From positions 77,004,142 to 77,068,141 of the forward strand of contig OY735202.1 in NCBI GenBank assembly GCA_963457665.1: a stretch of 64,000 nucleotides of DNA, in the 5' to 3' direction. Positions 11,770 to 23,166 of the stretch are shown here, piece by piece (the first letter of the stretch is position 1; each line of letters begins with the position of its first letter). Below the pieces are notes generated by a model. The model was not told where the DNA came from. It worked only from the letters and a program-made list of their open reading frames with translations, and ran no database searches. Made by a program: the position numbers and the translations under genes. The DNA comes from Thysanoteuthis rhombus. Lineage: Eukaryota; Mollusca; Cephalopoda; Oegopsida; Thysanoteuthidae.

Positions 11770-12129
11770 CCAGCTATTTTCTCATAGAGAAAAGGATTCA
11801 AGACTTTCCCCAGGGTATTTGTGCGAATTCAACACAAACTGTTTTGGTCATTTCGGCTATTCCATTCCTTGCAACGTTAACTGACAGGTGAACTCTTATT
11901 AATAAAAAGATAATAGTTATTTACTTTCATTGTAGTTTTGTTCAGGAAATGTTTTTTATGTAGCAAATAAAGTAAGAAGCTAAGAAGAGTAAGACTGTTT
12001 TTCACAGCAATGGCATAATTTCACTATTTATACGCTTGTTGAAGGATTCAGCGAGATATAGAGCATGGTGGGCATCGGAGAATGCTGAAATCTTCACCAG
12101 CCATTGATAGAGGAACCAAAATGGAAAAA

Positions 12130-12176
12130 GACATTAATCACATGACAATTTCTATTGAGTGACTAACCAGACCTGT
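12130..12176 (-). repeat. R1 terminal fragment
   Basis: Only the element start remains, on the minus strand: AAAAGACATTAATCACATGA followed by GAGTGACTAACCAGACCTG. Confidence 0.65.
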
Positions 12177-12242
12177 AAATATATAAGGGTTTTAGTTATA
12201 AATATTAGTGTTTGCCAAAATTGACACTTTATAAGTTGTTCA

Positions 12243-12385
12243 GACAAATGAATTAGATGTTTTTGAAACCAGTCTCTTCTTCAGATCTTTGATGTTAACA
12301 CAATGTTTTGACTGAAGAGTGATTCGGCCAAAACATTGCGTTTCCATGAAAGATGGGAAGAAGAGATCGGATTGTTTCAAAAAAG
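12243..12385. mobile_element. Hairpin element, ~55-bp imperfect inverted arms
   Basis: The left arm (TTTTTGAAACCAGTCTCTTC...ACAATGTTTTG) is mirrored by the right arm (CAAAACATTGCGTTTCC...AAGAAGAGATCGG...GTTTCAAAAAA). A relative lies at 26818-27012, and a half copy around 13330-13370. No coding content. Confidence 0.6.
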
Positions 12386-12402
12386 GTTAATGACTCTTCT
12401 TG

Positions 12403-12570
12403 AAGTTATAGACAATAACTTGTGTATTTAATGGCCAGAAATTCAGATGAACATCTTAATCTTTATTGTCTTTGTTGCATTGTTTTCAACTTTAATGGTT
12501 TTTCAATTGTCTGCAAATATTTCTTGAAACTTGGACAGAAAGGTTCTCTTGTTCATTCATCTTGACACTC
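12403..12570. repeat. Third partial copy of the block A/B segment
   Basis: Matches 13391-13560 closely (AAGTTATAGACAATAACTTG, TCAGATGAACATCTTAATC, TTTTCAATTGTCTGCAAA) and 10400-10520 more weakly. Confidence 0.65.
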
Positions 12571-12789
12571 ACGCAAACATCTAATATCGTATTAATACAG
12601 GGTATTTAAAAAAAGGATGTAATCATCTTGTATTAAGAGTATTTTAAATCTAAAAACTATTTTTCAAAGACATAAATTGCAGAAATATTACGAGAAGGGG
12701 CTAAAGACAAATACATTTTATCATCACAATAGATGGAAGTTATTTCCTTTATGCAGGTTCACACCCATTTCATAACATATGTATTTTTC

Positions 12790-12846
12790 ATTATTGCATG
12801 TGTGTGTGTGTGGGGGGGGGGTTAACTTGTCACTCCCCCCCCCCAC
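12790..12846. repeat. (TG)n plus G10 and C10 runs in inverted order
   Basis: A TG run leads into ten G, then a 13-nt spacer, then ten C. The G and C runs can pair as a hairpin. No other support for a function. Confidence 0.7.
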
Positions 12847-12864
12847 GTGTCTGAAGTCTGTTTG

Positions 12865-13735
12865 AGGGAAACCAGGTCAGCCATTTCACTTTGCTCCTTA
12901 ACCAGATCGTCATGTGACATTTTGAAGTTGGATGAAATAAGAGATTGAAATAATAACTTGTGTATTCATTGGCCAGGAAATCAGATGAAAAATTGCTTTG
13001 TTATTTCGAGATGAAGTATTTTCATTATTACATGTATTTTTTTCATTAGTTCCAACTAATTCTGTTATTTTTATTGCAAAACTTTTAGCCAATAACTTTC
13101 TCTATGGTTTAAATTACTGCGATTCAGGAAAAAATAGCTCCAGGTGAGACCTGAACCCAAATCCAAAACCCATACTCAAGGAGTTCGTCATGGAGTTCAG
13201 GGTTTATGTCCCTTTTCCATTTCTTGTCAAACTTTGTCATCTTCCTCAAGCATAAAAGTTGAAAAAAAAACGATTTAACAATAACCGACTTTGTTTGATA
13301 TTATATATGTATATACATTGTATTACTATTAAAGATGGGAAAAAGAGATTGGATCGTTCAAAAAAAGGTTGGAACGTTAATGACTCTTCTTGAAGTTATA
13401 GACAATAACTTGAGTATTTATTGGCCAGAAATTCAGATGAACATCTTAATCTTTATTGTCTTCGTTGCATTGTTTTCAACTTAAATGTTTTTTCAATTGT
13501 CTGCAAACATTTCTTGAGGCTCGGACAGACAGGTTCTTTTGTTCACTTATATTGACACGCAGAATCATATGTCGCTGTCGGCCTCACTTTCTCTTGGGAG
13601 ACAATGGAGTGTGCGCAAGGAATAGTCTATGATTAAACTGCAGCACCTGCTCTGACTGTGAAGCCCAATTCTTGAATGACAAACTCCGTAGCAGCTTTTG
13701 CAGGTGTTGTCCGTGCCCAGCTCTGTAGGTGTTAT
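12865..13735. repeat. Segmental duplication block B (partner at 9856-10735)
   Basis: Colinear with block A through AGGTCAGCCATTT, TTTGCTCCTTAACCAGATCG, the tRNA-like ATAGCTCCAGGTGAGAC, CTCAAGCATAAAAG, AACGATTTAACAATAACCGA and the GTCGGCCTCAC segment. A fragment of the ACAGGTTCTTTTGTTCA part repeats once more at about 13745-13830. Confidence 0.75.
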
Positions 13736-13825
13736 CATTTTAATCTTTTTCAATTATCTGCAAACATTTCTTGAGGCTCGGACATACAGGTTCTTTTGTT
13801 CATTTTTATTGACACCCAAACAAAC

Positions 13826-14230
13826 ACTCTTATCATCATTATCATCCATCACAAGTCCGCTGTTAGACAAAGACTTTTTTCAGCTCCTTCCATGCCAACC
13901 GTGCTTATGCTAACCTCTGCCATGTCTTACTGGCGAGCCTTTTTATCTCATCTCTCCGTCTGATGTCTGGTCTTTTCTTACTGTGTTTGTTATTCCCTGG
14001 GTATCAATCAATTAATATTTTGCACCATTTATTAATCTTCCTTCTTGTTAGGTGTCCAGCCCATCTCCACTTTTGCCACCTGATTACCAATATTTTTTTT
14101 GCCTAATCTTGGTCTAATCTTGGATCCATGTTGGTTTTTTTCTCTCATATACAAAGCATTTATTGCAATGTTTGCTTTGATGACTGCAAGAGACATTTCA
14201 TGTGAAGTCTTTTGCTTGTCACAAAGTGCC
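13826..14230 (-). mobile_element. RTE-class LINE 3' fragment, degraded
   Basis: Minus strand. It encodes traces of the RTE carboxy-terminal region: WRWAGHLTRRK, then RRRDEIKRLASKTWQRLA, ARLAWKELKKVFV, then a 3' tail equivalent to TTTGTCTAACAGCGGAC ending in GATGATAATGATGATAA, the simple-repeat tail typical of RTE elements. In-frame stops (for example after LID and after RLA) show it is dead. Only the last few hundred bases remain, the usual result of 5' truncation. Confidence 0.8.
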
Positions 14231-14679
14231 AATGGCTAATCAGGAATCAGCATGGAAAATGGACCAGACTCAGACTTAGACAGAGATTGGCACTAATGCT
14301 CATGATAAAAGGCATGAATCCATCTCTCCCATCAGCTAAGGGTAAAATAGCACATGGAGAAGTGAGTGATGCCGCTTGGGGTGTTAATTGCCTCCAAGTT
14401 TATTTAGCACATCGTAAATCACCAAGAATAAGCTGAGGCTGAGAAACAACCTGGGCAGGGGCAGCTGATGCCATAGCCAGAGTAAGGATACTACCTTATT
14501 TACTTTTTAATCTCCTTTATCCACAACAGACCAGTTTAATCATTATTGCTAGGTTTTAGTTATTCATATGTTCTTATATTTAAATGTGTCTGTCTATCTG
14601 TTAGAACTTCACCCAGTCCTGACCTTTCAAAGTTGAAACTTCTGCACACATATTCATCTCAATGAGTAGGGGAAATGTT
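14231..14679. other. Gene-free stretch, nothing recognised
   Basis: No family recognised in the short open frame at 14212-14436, and no clear repeat. Confidence 0.45.
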
Positions 14680-14912
14680 TTTTTTCAATATTTTCCCCCC
14701 ACCCGGAATAGGTTTTGGTTGGGAAGTTCGATTTACAATGAAAATTTATGCTGCTTTTTATTTTATGTCCAGCAGCATTCATGCTTGTTTCTTTTTGTAC
14801 TTTTTTAATGATCACAGCCCAACAAAATGCAAGGATAGTTACTTTTTCATTGATCAACCTATTTTCTAATTTTCTAATTAATCACCCCATCAAGTGACTA
14901 AACAGACCCATT
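14680..14912 (-). repeat. Dispersed repeat family R1, partial
   Basis: Minus strand: GGAATAGGTTTTGGTTGGGA, TTTACAATGAAAATTTATGC, GTCCAGCAGCATTCATGC, GATCACAGCCCAACAAAATG and the terminal AAGTGACTAAACAGACC. Confidence 0.7.
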
Positions 14913-15144
14913 TTTTTTAATAATAAATTGAACAACTGAAGCCATCAAAGATGGCCAAGGGTTATTTAATTTTCTATATTTGCGAATGTTTGTATGTTTC
15001 ACTGCCCTTGGCCCTGTCATTTTGTCTACAGACTTTGCATCAGGACACCATTGGATACCTTCTAAAGATGAATACTTTGATTTTTGGGATAAACACTTTT
15101 TGACCTTTTTTAGGGATTTATTTGGACAAGTTTATTAACAACAT

Positions 15145-15205
15145 CTAGATTCTCCAGAATCTAGATGTTTCTAGATGTTTTCTTTACTTTATTTTAGATG
15201 TTTTC
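15145..15205. repeat. Fragment related to the Harbinger-like MITE interior
   Basis: Contains the 12-bp-arm palindrome CATCTAGATTCT/AGAATCTAGATG followed by TTTCTAGATG and TTTTAGATGTTTTC. The same wording occurs at 34610-34640 inside the element at 34366-35078. Confidence 0.55.
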
Positions 15206-15444
15206 CCCCTTGTCTCAAAAAGGGTTTTCATCTCAATTATATTCTGAGGAATTACTATTTTGTTTTGCCAACAGATTCGAAGGGGTGTGTGTGTGTGGGG
15301 GGGATAATCATATCATATCCAGAACACTGTTTTCAGAGTTTCACCGGCCGTTGACATCATCCTCAGAAAAGTGTTCCAAGTAAAACATGGATAAACATCA
15401 AAATAGTAAAAATAAAATCTACCAATAATCTTATTTGTTAATCA

Positions 15445-15890
15445 GATGAGTCTAGTTAGATCTTCAATGACGTGACCAATATCTTTTGGCAGACTTTAAG
15501 AATCATGAGGGTAATCAATTAAAAAGTTGGAAAAAGGGGTGATCAATAAATAAGTTACTTCTCTCATATTTTGTTGTGCAATGATCACTAAAAAAAGTCT
15601 GAAATTATTTTAAAAAACAAGCATGAGCACTGCCTGACACAAAAAAAGAGAAACCAATTTAGCAAAAACCTACATTGTAAATTGAATCCCCATAATAGGA
15701 GGGAAAATTTTCAAAAACAAAAAAATTTTTCTAGACATAATTAAGAGCGAGTGTTCAAGTTTTCAACCTTCTAGCTCCATTGGTGTAGCTTGTACATACA
15801 GTATATCCATTTATTGTCAGTCAGCCAGACCAACTTAGAAACTAAAGAAATCTATGTTGACAGTTTTGTTTACGGTTTTGATGGATAATT
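15445..15890 (+). repeat. Dispersed repeat family R1, near full length
   Basis: Landmarks: GACGTGACCAATATCTTTTG, GGGGTGATCAATAAATAAG, TTTTTCTAGACATAATTAAG, TTCTAGCTCCATTGGTGTAG and GAAATCTATGTTGACAG. The first ~20 bases are degraded. Confidence 0.75.
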
Positions 15891-17330
15891 ACCTCATGTT
15901 GATTACATACAAGCTTGTATCTCAGAGTTGCCTACAATATTAATGACTTGAAAACCCACTGTTTTATGTAAATTTCGTCTGTCATCAAGTTAAACTATTA
16001 ACTAAAATCATTAGATCAGGGGTTCGCAAAAAGGTTACGTGTACCCTTAGGAGTATGCAAAAGAAATTACAGAGATATGCGAGGTTTGTGAAACACTGGA
16101 ATCACAATCAGCTAAACACAACTTGTGAGATGTGCACAAGGTTCTAAACAAGGTTTTTCCAGCTATGTCTTCAACCAAAAACAAATTTCATTATTGATAT
16201 TGATATGCAAGTGCATCTCTCTGGAACCGTGCTCAGAATTGAGTTACTTGTTGGGAAGATCCAAATTCATCCACCTTAATAAAACTGTAACATTGGATGA
16301 AATGAAATGACTAACAAATACTAAATGACTATAGTCTGTTCTATAGTTTCCATACACTTTACACTATATTCTTCACGTGGAGCACACCAACACTTTCGGG
16401 CTAAACAAATGTGTATGCTGGAAGAGAAAGAGTTAGAACCCCTTCTTAAATTGAGGGATCTTTGAATTATGATGACGAAATCCTTTACAATTTATTTGAT
16501 TTGCTCTCAGGTTTAGAGCTTCAGACTGGAGATTTGAAGTTTTATTAGTCTTTTGTTCAATCAAAAGGTGAATTTCTCCTCGATTAGGTACAATTTTGTG
16601 TTTGTAAAATCTCAGAGTACATTTCATGGTGTCCTAAATTATGCCCGAACAAGAAGGGGAAAAAAAAGGGGGAAAATGTGTCAATAGCTCTATGTGAACT
16701 TTGACCTTAACTCCAAACAGACAACAGGATGGTCTGGAGAGGGGTTAGTGTAAGAATCCTCACTCTGCAGATGGGAGAAGGGCATAAACAAAATCATCCC
16801 CCCTTCCGCATGGCATTTGACCATCTGGTTGATCACTGATCTTTGGGGTCAATTACTGGAAGGGTGGGTCTGGGGGACAGTGTGTGTGCAAATAAAGAAC
16901 AGGGTCTTTATGACAATTTAATTGTTACCTCTTTTTACTTAGTGACAGTGTGACCATAAGTGTATTAGCCAGAGTGTGCAGGAAAAGAGGCACCGTCCCT
17001 GTCCCAATTCAGGCAAAACCAGGTAAAATTTCAGGAAAAGCAAGTCGCTGCCCCCTTGAAGGGAGAGTTCCCATACGCCCATGAGTGTGACAATTTTCAA
17101 GTGAGAACCAGTTTTGGTTTAGCTTATAGCAACCCATTAATTATATAACCACCACGCCTTTCCATGGCACAGGTCAGAAGACAATCACACCATACAGACT
17201 CTCTCACCCACTCAGCAGGCATCTAAGTACCTTCAAGATGTGGAAAACTTGCCCAAATCTCTGTTTGTGAAGCCAACCCATGAATTATACAAAGGAGAAA
17301 CTGGTGACTTTTAACAATATATTTACATAT
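15891..17330. other. Gene-free stretch, nothing recognised
   Basis: No coding similarity, RNA gene or landmark repeat recognised. Confidence 0.45.
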
Positions 17331-18033
17331 ATTAGAAACCGTCAATCAAGATTGTCACCAGAACTTCAGTTTTTAAGCTGGTCTTGCTGGTTGGCTGTAT
17401 TATGCATACAGACCACACCTGAGAGCCAGAGGGATAAAAATGTAATTGTAGTATAGTCACACTTGCACATGACACAAAAATCCGAGGAAAAGCTATTGTG
17501 AATTGAACAGTTTTGTTGAAGTCACAAGACTTATTTCCAAGAAAACTATGATGAAAACAATGTAAGAAAAGCTTGACTAAAATTTGGAAAGAGAAATAAA
17601 AAGTTCAAATCAGACAGGAAAGATGTTGGAAGAAGAATTTCTACAAAAAAGTTGAATGGTCTCAAGCCCTGCTATCATTCATAGTTAGTGGTTCAGTCTT
17701 CCATCCTATCTGTCCCAACAGCTTCATCTTAAACTCCTTCCACTCCTTTTTTAAAAATCACCCCATTGGGTTTTTAGTGGTGGGTTCTATTAACAATGTA
17801 AGTTTCTGCTAAATTGGTCACTTATTTTGTGTCCGGTAGCATTCACGCTTGTTTGTTTTTCAATTGATACTTTTTTAGTAAGCATTGCCCAACAGAATTT
17901 AGGAGAAATAACTTATTCATCGGTCATTGCTTTTTCCAATTTTTCTTTCATTGATTGTCCCCCCAACATGGCATGCTGCCCAAAGACACTCATCATGTGA
18001 AAGTTTCCATTGAGTGACTAACCAGGCCTGCTT
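17331..18033 (-). repeat. R1 copy split by a foreign segment
   Basis: The element end (17331-17460) and its first half (17755-18033; GTTTTTAGTGGTGGGTTC to GAGTGACTAACCAGGCCTG) are in the right order and orientation but separated by about 295 bp that includes R2 copy 2. The arrangement suggests insertion of R2-bearing DNA into R1, though no clean target duplication was seen. Confidence 0.6.
17515..17735 (+). repeat. Dispersed repeat family R2, copy 2
   Basis: Shares with 1855-2090: GATGAAAACAATGT, AAAGTTCAAATCAGACAG, AGAAGAATTTC, TTCATAGTTAGTGGTTCA and TCTTCCATCC. Confidence 0.6.
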
Positions 18034-18861
18034 TTTAAAGTCATTTATTGGTTGGTAAGAGATTTTCTGGATTTTGAACTCTCATGATTAAAATTAGTTG
18101 TCCATCGTACATTACTTGTGATATCACTGGTCAGATTTATTAAACAAATATGTCAGGACTTTCATTCACTCTAAACATTACAAATATAGTGACACAGGAA
18201 ATACTAAAAGCATAGACAAGAATTGAACAAAGAAAGTGCCCATCCCAAAGGTGCATGTTTGGAAGGGGTCGGACTTTATGGTGTGTGGAGCAGCCAGACT
18301 TGCTGTAGAATAATTCACCATCAGTCAGATGAAATGAAAGGCTTCAAAATAAAACTATTCCGTGTTGCCAATTTAGATATTTTATATCTAAATTTTGATA
18401 ATTCTAAAGAGTGGAAGTCAAGGAAAATAACTTACAGAAACTATCTATAAACAGTGATATTTTATTTATTTTCATCAGATTCCTTGAGAACTGCTGATCC
18501 AAAGAACTTCAAATCTGGTGAATGTCAACTTCATACAACAACCAGTTGTTGAGTAAATGCAGTGAACACATACTGACAGAGACACAGACAGAGATTTCTT
18601 TCATTGTAGCCAGAGGCCAGAATTTCCAGAGTAAAATTAGCAGCTATCTAGTGTGAAACCTGCCAGATTTGAAACTAGCCAGTTTAAAAATAGCTGGTTT
18701 TCTGGATAAATGATCTGGTACTGTAGTTCAGTCTTTCAAGCAATTTTTATAGTCATTATTTGCTCTTATCATAATTTATCCCTCTGGGACACGCTCCCCT
18801 AAATAGGGCACAGCTTCCTTATTGAGGCATGGGATACACATTCTCCTTAGGGACTAATTAG
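18034..18861. other. Gene-free stretch, nothing recognised
   Basis: The 75-residue open frame at 18223-18450 has no recognisable family. No landmark repeat seen. Confidence 0.45.
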
Positions 18862-19260
18862 AAACTGACAACTGAAACTGTCAATATAGGTTTCTCCAGT
18901 TTTTAAGCTGGTCTTGCTGGCTATGTATGTAGAGATTGTGGGTACAGGCTGCATTAATGGAGTAAGACAGCTGAAAATTTCAACATTCACCCCTTAATAC
19001 ATCTAGAACATTTTTTTTTTTTTGAGAATTCAACCCCTAAACAGGTTGGGGTTTCTACTTTCAATGTTAGTTTATGCAAAATTGGTCCCTTAGTTTATGC
19101 CAGCTAGCATACACGCTTGTTCTTTAGCAGTCACTGCTCAACAAAAGGTGAGAGAATGAACTTATTTATAGAACACCCCCCCTTATTTCTTTTAATTGAT
19201 CACCCCTAATACGGCATGCTCCCATAAGACATTGTGCATTCATTTTACACAGACAATCAT
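18862..19260 (-). repeat. Dispersed repeat family R1, near full length
   Basis: Minus strand: ACTGTCAATATAGGTTTCTC, TTAAGCTGGTCTTGCTGGC, GGCTGCATTAATGGAG, ACAGGTTGGGGTTTC, TGTTAGTTTATGCAAAATTG and CGGCATGCTCCCATAAGAC. Confidence 0.75.
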
Positions 19261-20074
19261 GCAAATCCTGCCAGGTGTTGGAAATTCTACGTCATTCAGA
19301 TGAAATGATGAAGAAATTAACTAAAAAACTCAACAAAAGCATACCTACTGTGATCTTTTCTGTTTGTCCATAACAATGTACTCTTCCACCTAAAGGACAC
19401 AATTTTGCTGATGAAAATATTTTGCACCCACCATATGAAACAGTGGACTCTTCCACTGAATCGAATTAGTTTCTTGAAAATTAAAATTCAAATACATCCG
19501 TGAATTTTTTTCATGTTAATAAACGTATTTTTTTTCTTTAAATGGTTGCATATTCAATACGATTGAAGGGAGATAACTCTGTTAGAGAATGTTAGATACT
19601 GGCCTGAATGACTGATAACTGATTGGAGTTACTCCAGATCTCTTTTCATTTCTTGTCAAATTACAGTCCAAACCTAGAGTTGACTTTGTTTTTTACCATC
19701 TATGAACAACAAGAACAATCCTCACTAAATCTAGGAGAGTGAAAATTAGCATTACCCTACCTTGATTTGAAATCACAACCAAATTATGGGTAATCATATC
19801 TCTAACCAACCCAGCTAAATTGTCAAGTCTTGAATATCAAAAATTCACATTAGAACAGCACCAGGACTTATTCACTCTTATAATTAGATAGATCTAAATT
19901 TTAAACCAATTCACAACTGTGACACTTTTTTTTGTTGGAACATACCTACAAATGAACCTCCCAAAGAAGAAGGGAAAAAAATATCGCAAAAGGTTCATCA
20001 GTTCTGTATATTGAAATTTATGGATGCCAGATCTGTTTTCATCGATCTTTCTTTTCCTGTCTAACTTTTATGAA
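19261..20074. other. Gene-free stretch, nothing recognised
   Basis: No gene or landmark repeat recognised. Confidence 0.45.
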
Positions 20075-20385
20075 ATAAGAAAACAGGTCTGGTTAGTCAC
20101 ATTGAAACCAGTCACGTGACCAATGTCTTTTGGCAGCGTGGCATGTTGGGGGTGATCAATGAAAAAATTGGAAAGAGGGATTATCAATGAATGAAGACAA
20201 AAAAATGAGTTTTTTTCAGACACAAGTAAGAGGAGATGTTGAAATTTTTAGCACTCTCTTGGTGTGGCCTGAAAGCATGATACATATATACAGAGCCTGT
20301 CAGTCAGACCAACTTAAAAACTGAAGAGACCTTTGTTGACAGTTTTGGTGGTAGTTTTGCCTGACGGTTTCTGATTCATCTTGAA
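20075..20385 (+). repeat. R1 copy with internal deletion
   Basis: Both ends are present (CAGGTCTGGTTAGTCACATT and GAGACCTTTGTTGACAGTTT), but the middle third around the GATCACTAAAAAA landmark is missing, giving about 310 bp instead of about 430. Confidence 0.75.
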
Positions 20386-20869
20386 ATTGAACAATAAAAA
20401 TTGTTGACCTCAAATATCAAAAAAAATTAAATGGAAAAATATAAATTAAAACACAAAAGAGAACAGACTCTGTTCAAAACTTGCGACGCTGTTTACACAA
20501 TTTTCGACAACATTTGTCAACATTTTTTCTGTTACAAAACTGTTTCTTTCCAATTGATTTTTAAAGTTGATCCTTGTTATGACACCCAAAACAAAAACAG
20601 ATCATCTTAGCCTCAAAAATAAAAGGAAAAAACATCATCTGAAATGCATAATAGTTTATTGGACAATGAAAAAAAGAAAAAAGAAAAAAGAAAAGCCCAT
20701 CTTTTTAGTTATGGTTTTTGATAATCAGTTTTGTAGATGTCTTCAAAAGGCTGATTAGATTCTGAATCACTTTCAAACAACTGCTGTAATTGTCTACAAT
20801 TTGCTACAATTTCTAAATACTTTTGAATTCAGCATTTACTCTCTTTTTCTGTTTTTGTGGTTGCCTCTC
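20386..20869. other. Gene-free stretch with an old repeat trace
   Basis: The part at 20560-20790 shares short landmarks with 6340-6480 and 30660-30860 (CATC(A/T)GAAATGCA, TTTATT). No coding content. Confidence 0.4.
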
Positions 20870-21175
20870 TCTCTCTTTCTATCCTACTCTCTTATTAAAC
20901 TATACTTTTCTTTCTTTCTCTCGCTCTTTCTACCATACTCTCTTATGAAACTATACCTTTCTCTCTTTCTCTTTCTATCCAATACTTTTCATTCTTTCTC
21001 ACACTTTCTATCTTACTCTCATATTAAACTATACCTTTCTTTTTTTTCTTTCTCTCTTTTGCTCTCTTATTAAACTATACCTTTCTTCCTTTCTTTCTGT
21101 CCTTCTTTCTATCCTACTCGATTATTAAATTACCTTCCTTTTTTCTCTCTATCTGTCTTTCTGTCTTTTTTGTAC
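20870..21175. repeat. Pyrimidine-rich minisatellite
   Basis: CTTT/CTCT-rich sequence in which CTCTTATTAAACTATACC, or a close variant, recurs four to five times at roughly 55-70-bp spacing, separated by TTTCTTTCTCTC filler and TCTATCCTACTC. Confidence 0.8.
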
Positions 21176-21499
21176 TTTCAATTTTATTTTCACAATTGAT
21201 TTAAAAAAAAAAATAAAATGACTTGGTGTCTCTCTCACCTTCCTTTCTTATGAACGCTTTGAACCTTTTTCAGTTTGGCCTGAAGGAAATTGATTTCGGC
21301 ATTCATAGACCTATCGACATTTATTACAGGTTAAATAACATTTCAGCTTTTTTATACGATTAAGATGTTTGACACAACAGTTTTGCAAAAGGATTTGTTT
21401 ACACACTTCTTTTGAAAATATTCATACTGAAGCAAATATTTGAAAAAATACTTATTAAAACACTTCCTTTCTTACTTTAGAAATGAAATAATGTTTTTT

Positions 21500-21985
21500 A
21501 TTGGAAACAGTCAACAAAAACGGTTCCAAAAACATAGTTTTCTTCAGTTCTAAGGTTGGTCTGGTTAGCTGACTATGTATCCCACATACAGGCTGCACTA
21601 ATGGAGCTAGAAGGCTGAAAATTTAGAAATTCACTCTTCATTTTGGAAAGTTGTGTTCGGACTTTTGTTATGATCTTGGTTCAGTTTTAAACACAACATT
21701 TCGGCTGTCGTACTCTATGGCCATCTTCAGGTGATGAATGGGTATATTCTGAAGGGCACAACAGTTGTAACATTGTGTGCCAGAAATGAACCAAGGTGAG
21801 GATAATGATATTCCCTCATCTGAAGATTTTAGACAGAAATTCACTCTTTATGTCTAGAAAAGACTTTTTCTTTTTAAATAACGCCTGAATAGGATTTGGG
21901 GGGATGAGTCAATGTAATTTCATGCTAATTTGGTTCCTTAGTTTATGATATTAATTACATAACGGTTTTTATTGAGTGACTACCC
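21500..21985 (-). repeat. R1 copy carrying a nested insertion
   Basis: Minus-strand R1: GGAAACAGTCAACAAAAACG, TAAGGTTGGTCTGGTTAGC, GGCTGCACTAATGGAGC, then interrupted at 21641-21834, and resuming with TGTCTAGAAAAGAC, AATAGGATTTGGGG and TTGAGTGACTACCCAGAAC. The 3' half of this copy also lacks an internal block. Confidence 0.8.
21641..21834 (+). mobile_element. 194-bp insertion in R1 with 16-bp target duplication
   Basis: Flanked by AGAAATTCACTCTTCA (21625-21640) and AGAAATTCACTCTTTA (21835-21850), a 16-bp direct repeat with one mismatch that is R1 sequence. The insert holds AACATTTCGGCTGTCGTACT and CTATGGCCATCTTCAGG, the motif also present in the arms at 11401-11769. A target duplication of this length points to target-primed (LINE-mobilised) retroposition. 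The unit looks non-autonomous. Confidence 0.8.
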
Positions 21986-22330
21986 AGAACTGTTCATTGC
22001 TTATTAAGTTTCGGCCTGTTTATCTTTCTACCCAATCATCATCAGTCACGGGCGAGGATAAATCAATTCTAACCTTTGCCTCCGAAAATGGAATGAATAC
22101 AGTCCAAGGGAGGTAACTTATCTTTATTGCTAAGATTAGTAACTTCCCTTTGCTCATTTTTCGTAACACCTCCGAAGATCTTCGTAGATGGCCATCCTGG
22201 TTCTCAACTGTTTGTGGGTCGTTCCTTTAACATTACTTCACTTGCTATTCTTCCTTAATGTAGCCGTATAACAAAGGTTCTCACCCCATCGGTGGTCCCA
22301 AGGAATCGGGTAATACAATAACGAGTACAA
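21986..22330. other. Gene-free stretch, nothing recognised
   Basis: Contains small self-complementary stretches (AGGTAACTTATC and TAGTAACTTCCC) but no recognised feature. Confidence 0.4.
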
Positions 22331-22399
22331 CCGTGGAAAGACAATTACCACCGGAAGGGGTGATTTTTGATGAGTCATTTTTAACAAGTAAAGGTTTAG

Positions 22400-22930
22400 A
22401 ATGGCTAGATTTTTCCGTTCCTCACAAACTTTTCTTGCTAAAAATATTGTCTCCTGGAATCTTTGGATTTTTAAATTTTATTTTAATGAATATGTTATTT
22501 AAAATCATATTTTAATAAAGCCGATAAAATTTTAATTTCATTTTAATGAACATATTATTTAAAATCAATGTTAAGTTCTCTCAAAAAATCATACAAAAAT
22601 GCTATAAGATAAATGTTTAAATTTCTGATAGAAATATTAGTTATTCAAAGATCTTAATAATTACACCTTTTATTTTCAACACTCTTTGGAGCTTTTGTAT
22701 GAATTTTCGACCATACTTAACAATGTTAAGTATACTTGAAAAAATTCTAATGTTTTAATTTTTGATTTTTTGAATATATTAAAATAAAATTCACACATCC
22801 AAAGATTTCAGGAGCCTTTATATGTTTTTGAGTATACTTAACATTCTTAGCGATAAAGTTAGCTGGAAATGAAAAAAAATGGAAAAATCTAGCCATTTTT
22901 AGTCATTAAGGGAGACAACCTCCTTTCGAT
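22400..22930. mobile_element. 'CTAGCCATTT' inverted-repeat element, copy 1
   Basis: Bounded by inward-facing copies of one motif: GAATGGCTAGATTTTTCCGT on the left and GGAAAAATCTAGCCATTTTT followed by AGTCATTAAGGGAGACAAC on the right. The interior is very AT-rich with repeated ATTTTAATGAA(T/C)AT wording. The left outer edge is not clear. Confidence 0.55.
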
Positions 22931-23079
22931 AATTATGGGGGCCAATAATTTACATCCATGTGTGTAAATGTTATCCTAGTGATATCTTCTTGATTTTTTT
23001 AGTTACTTTTTATTTAAACCTCACTTGTACAGTCAGTCTATAACTGTGAATGAAGAGTGCAGATCAGAAATGAAGGATT

Positions 23080-23166
23080 TGCTCTTGGTGAGACTCAAAG
23101 TTCTAGCAAGCCTATTCAATCATTCAGGTTCTCTTGCTGACTGAGCTACAAAAGCTCCTTTAGAGG
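23080..23166 (-). repeat. tRNA-derived SINE head
   Basis: On the minus strand: GGAGCTTTTGTAGCTCAGTC (acceptor and A box), AGCAAGAGAACCTGAATGAT (D/anticodon arm), then GAACTTTGAGTCTCACC (B-box-like). The order and spacing are tRNA-like, but arm pairing is decayed, so a retroposon remnant is more likely than a functional tRNA. Confidence 0.6.

Noticed and set aside
12799-12846. G-quadruplex or regulatory hairpin at G10/C10
   Set aside because: Simple-repeat sequence adjacent to a TG run; no gene nearby and nothing else to support a function.
23080-23166. A functional tRNA gene
   Set aside because: A and B boxes are recognisable but the T arm and acceptor stem do not pair well, and no terminator T-run is in the right place; a SINE head fits better.
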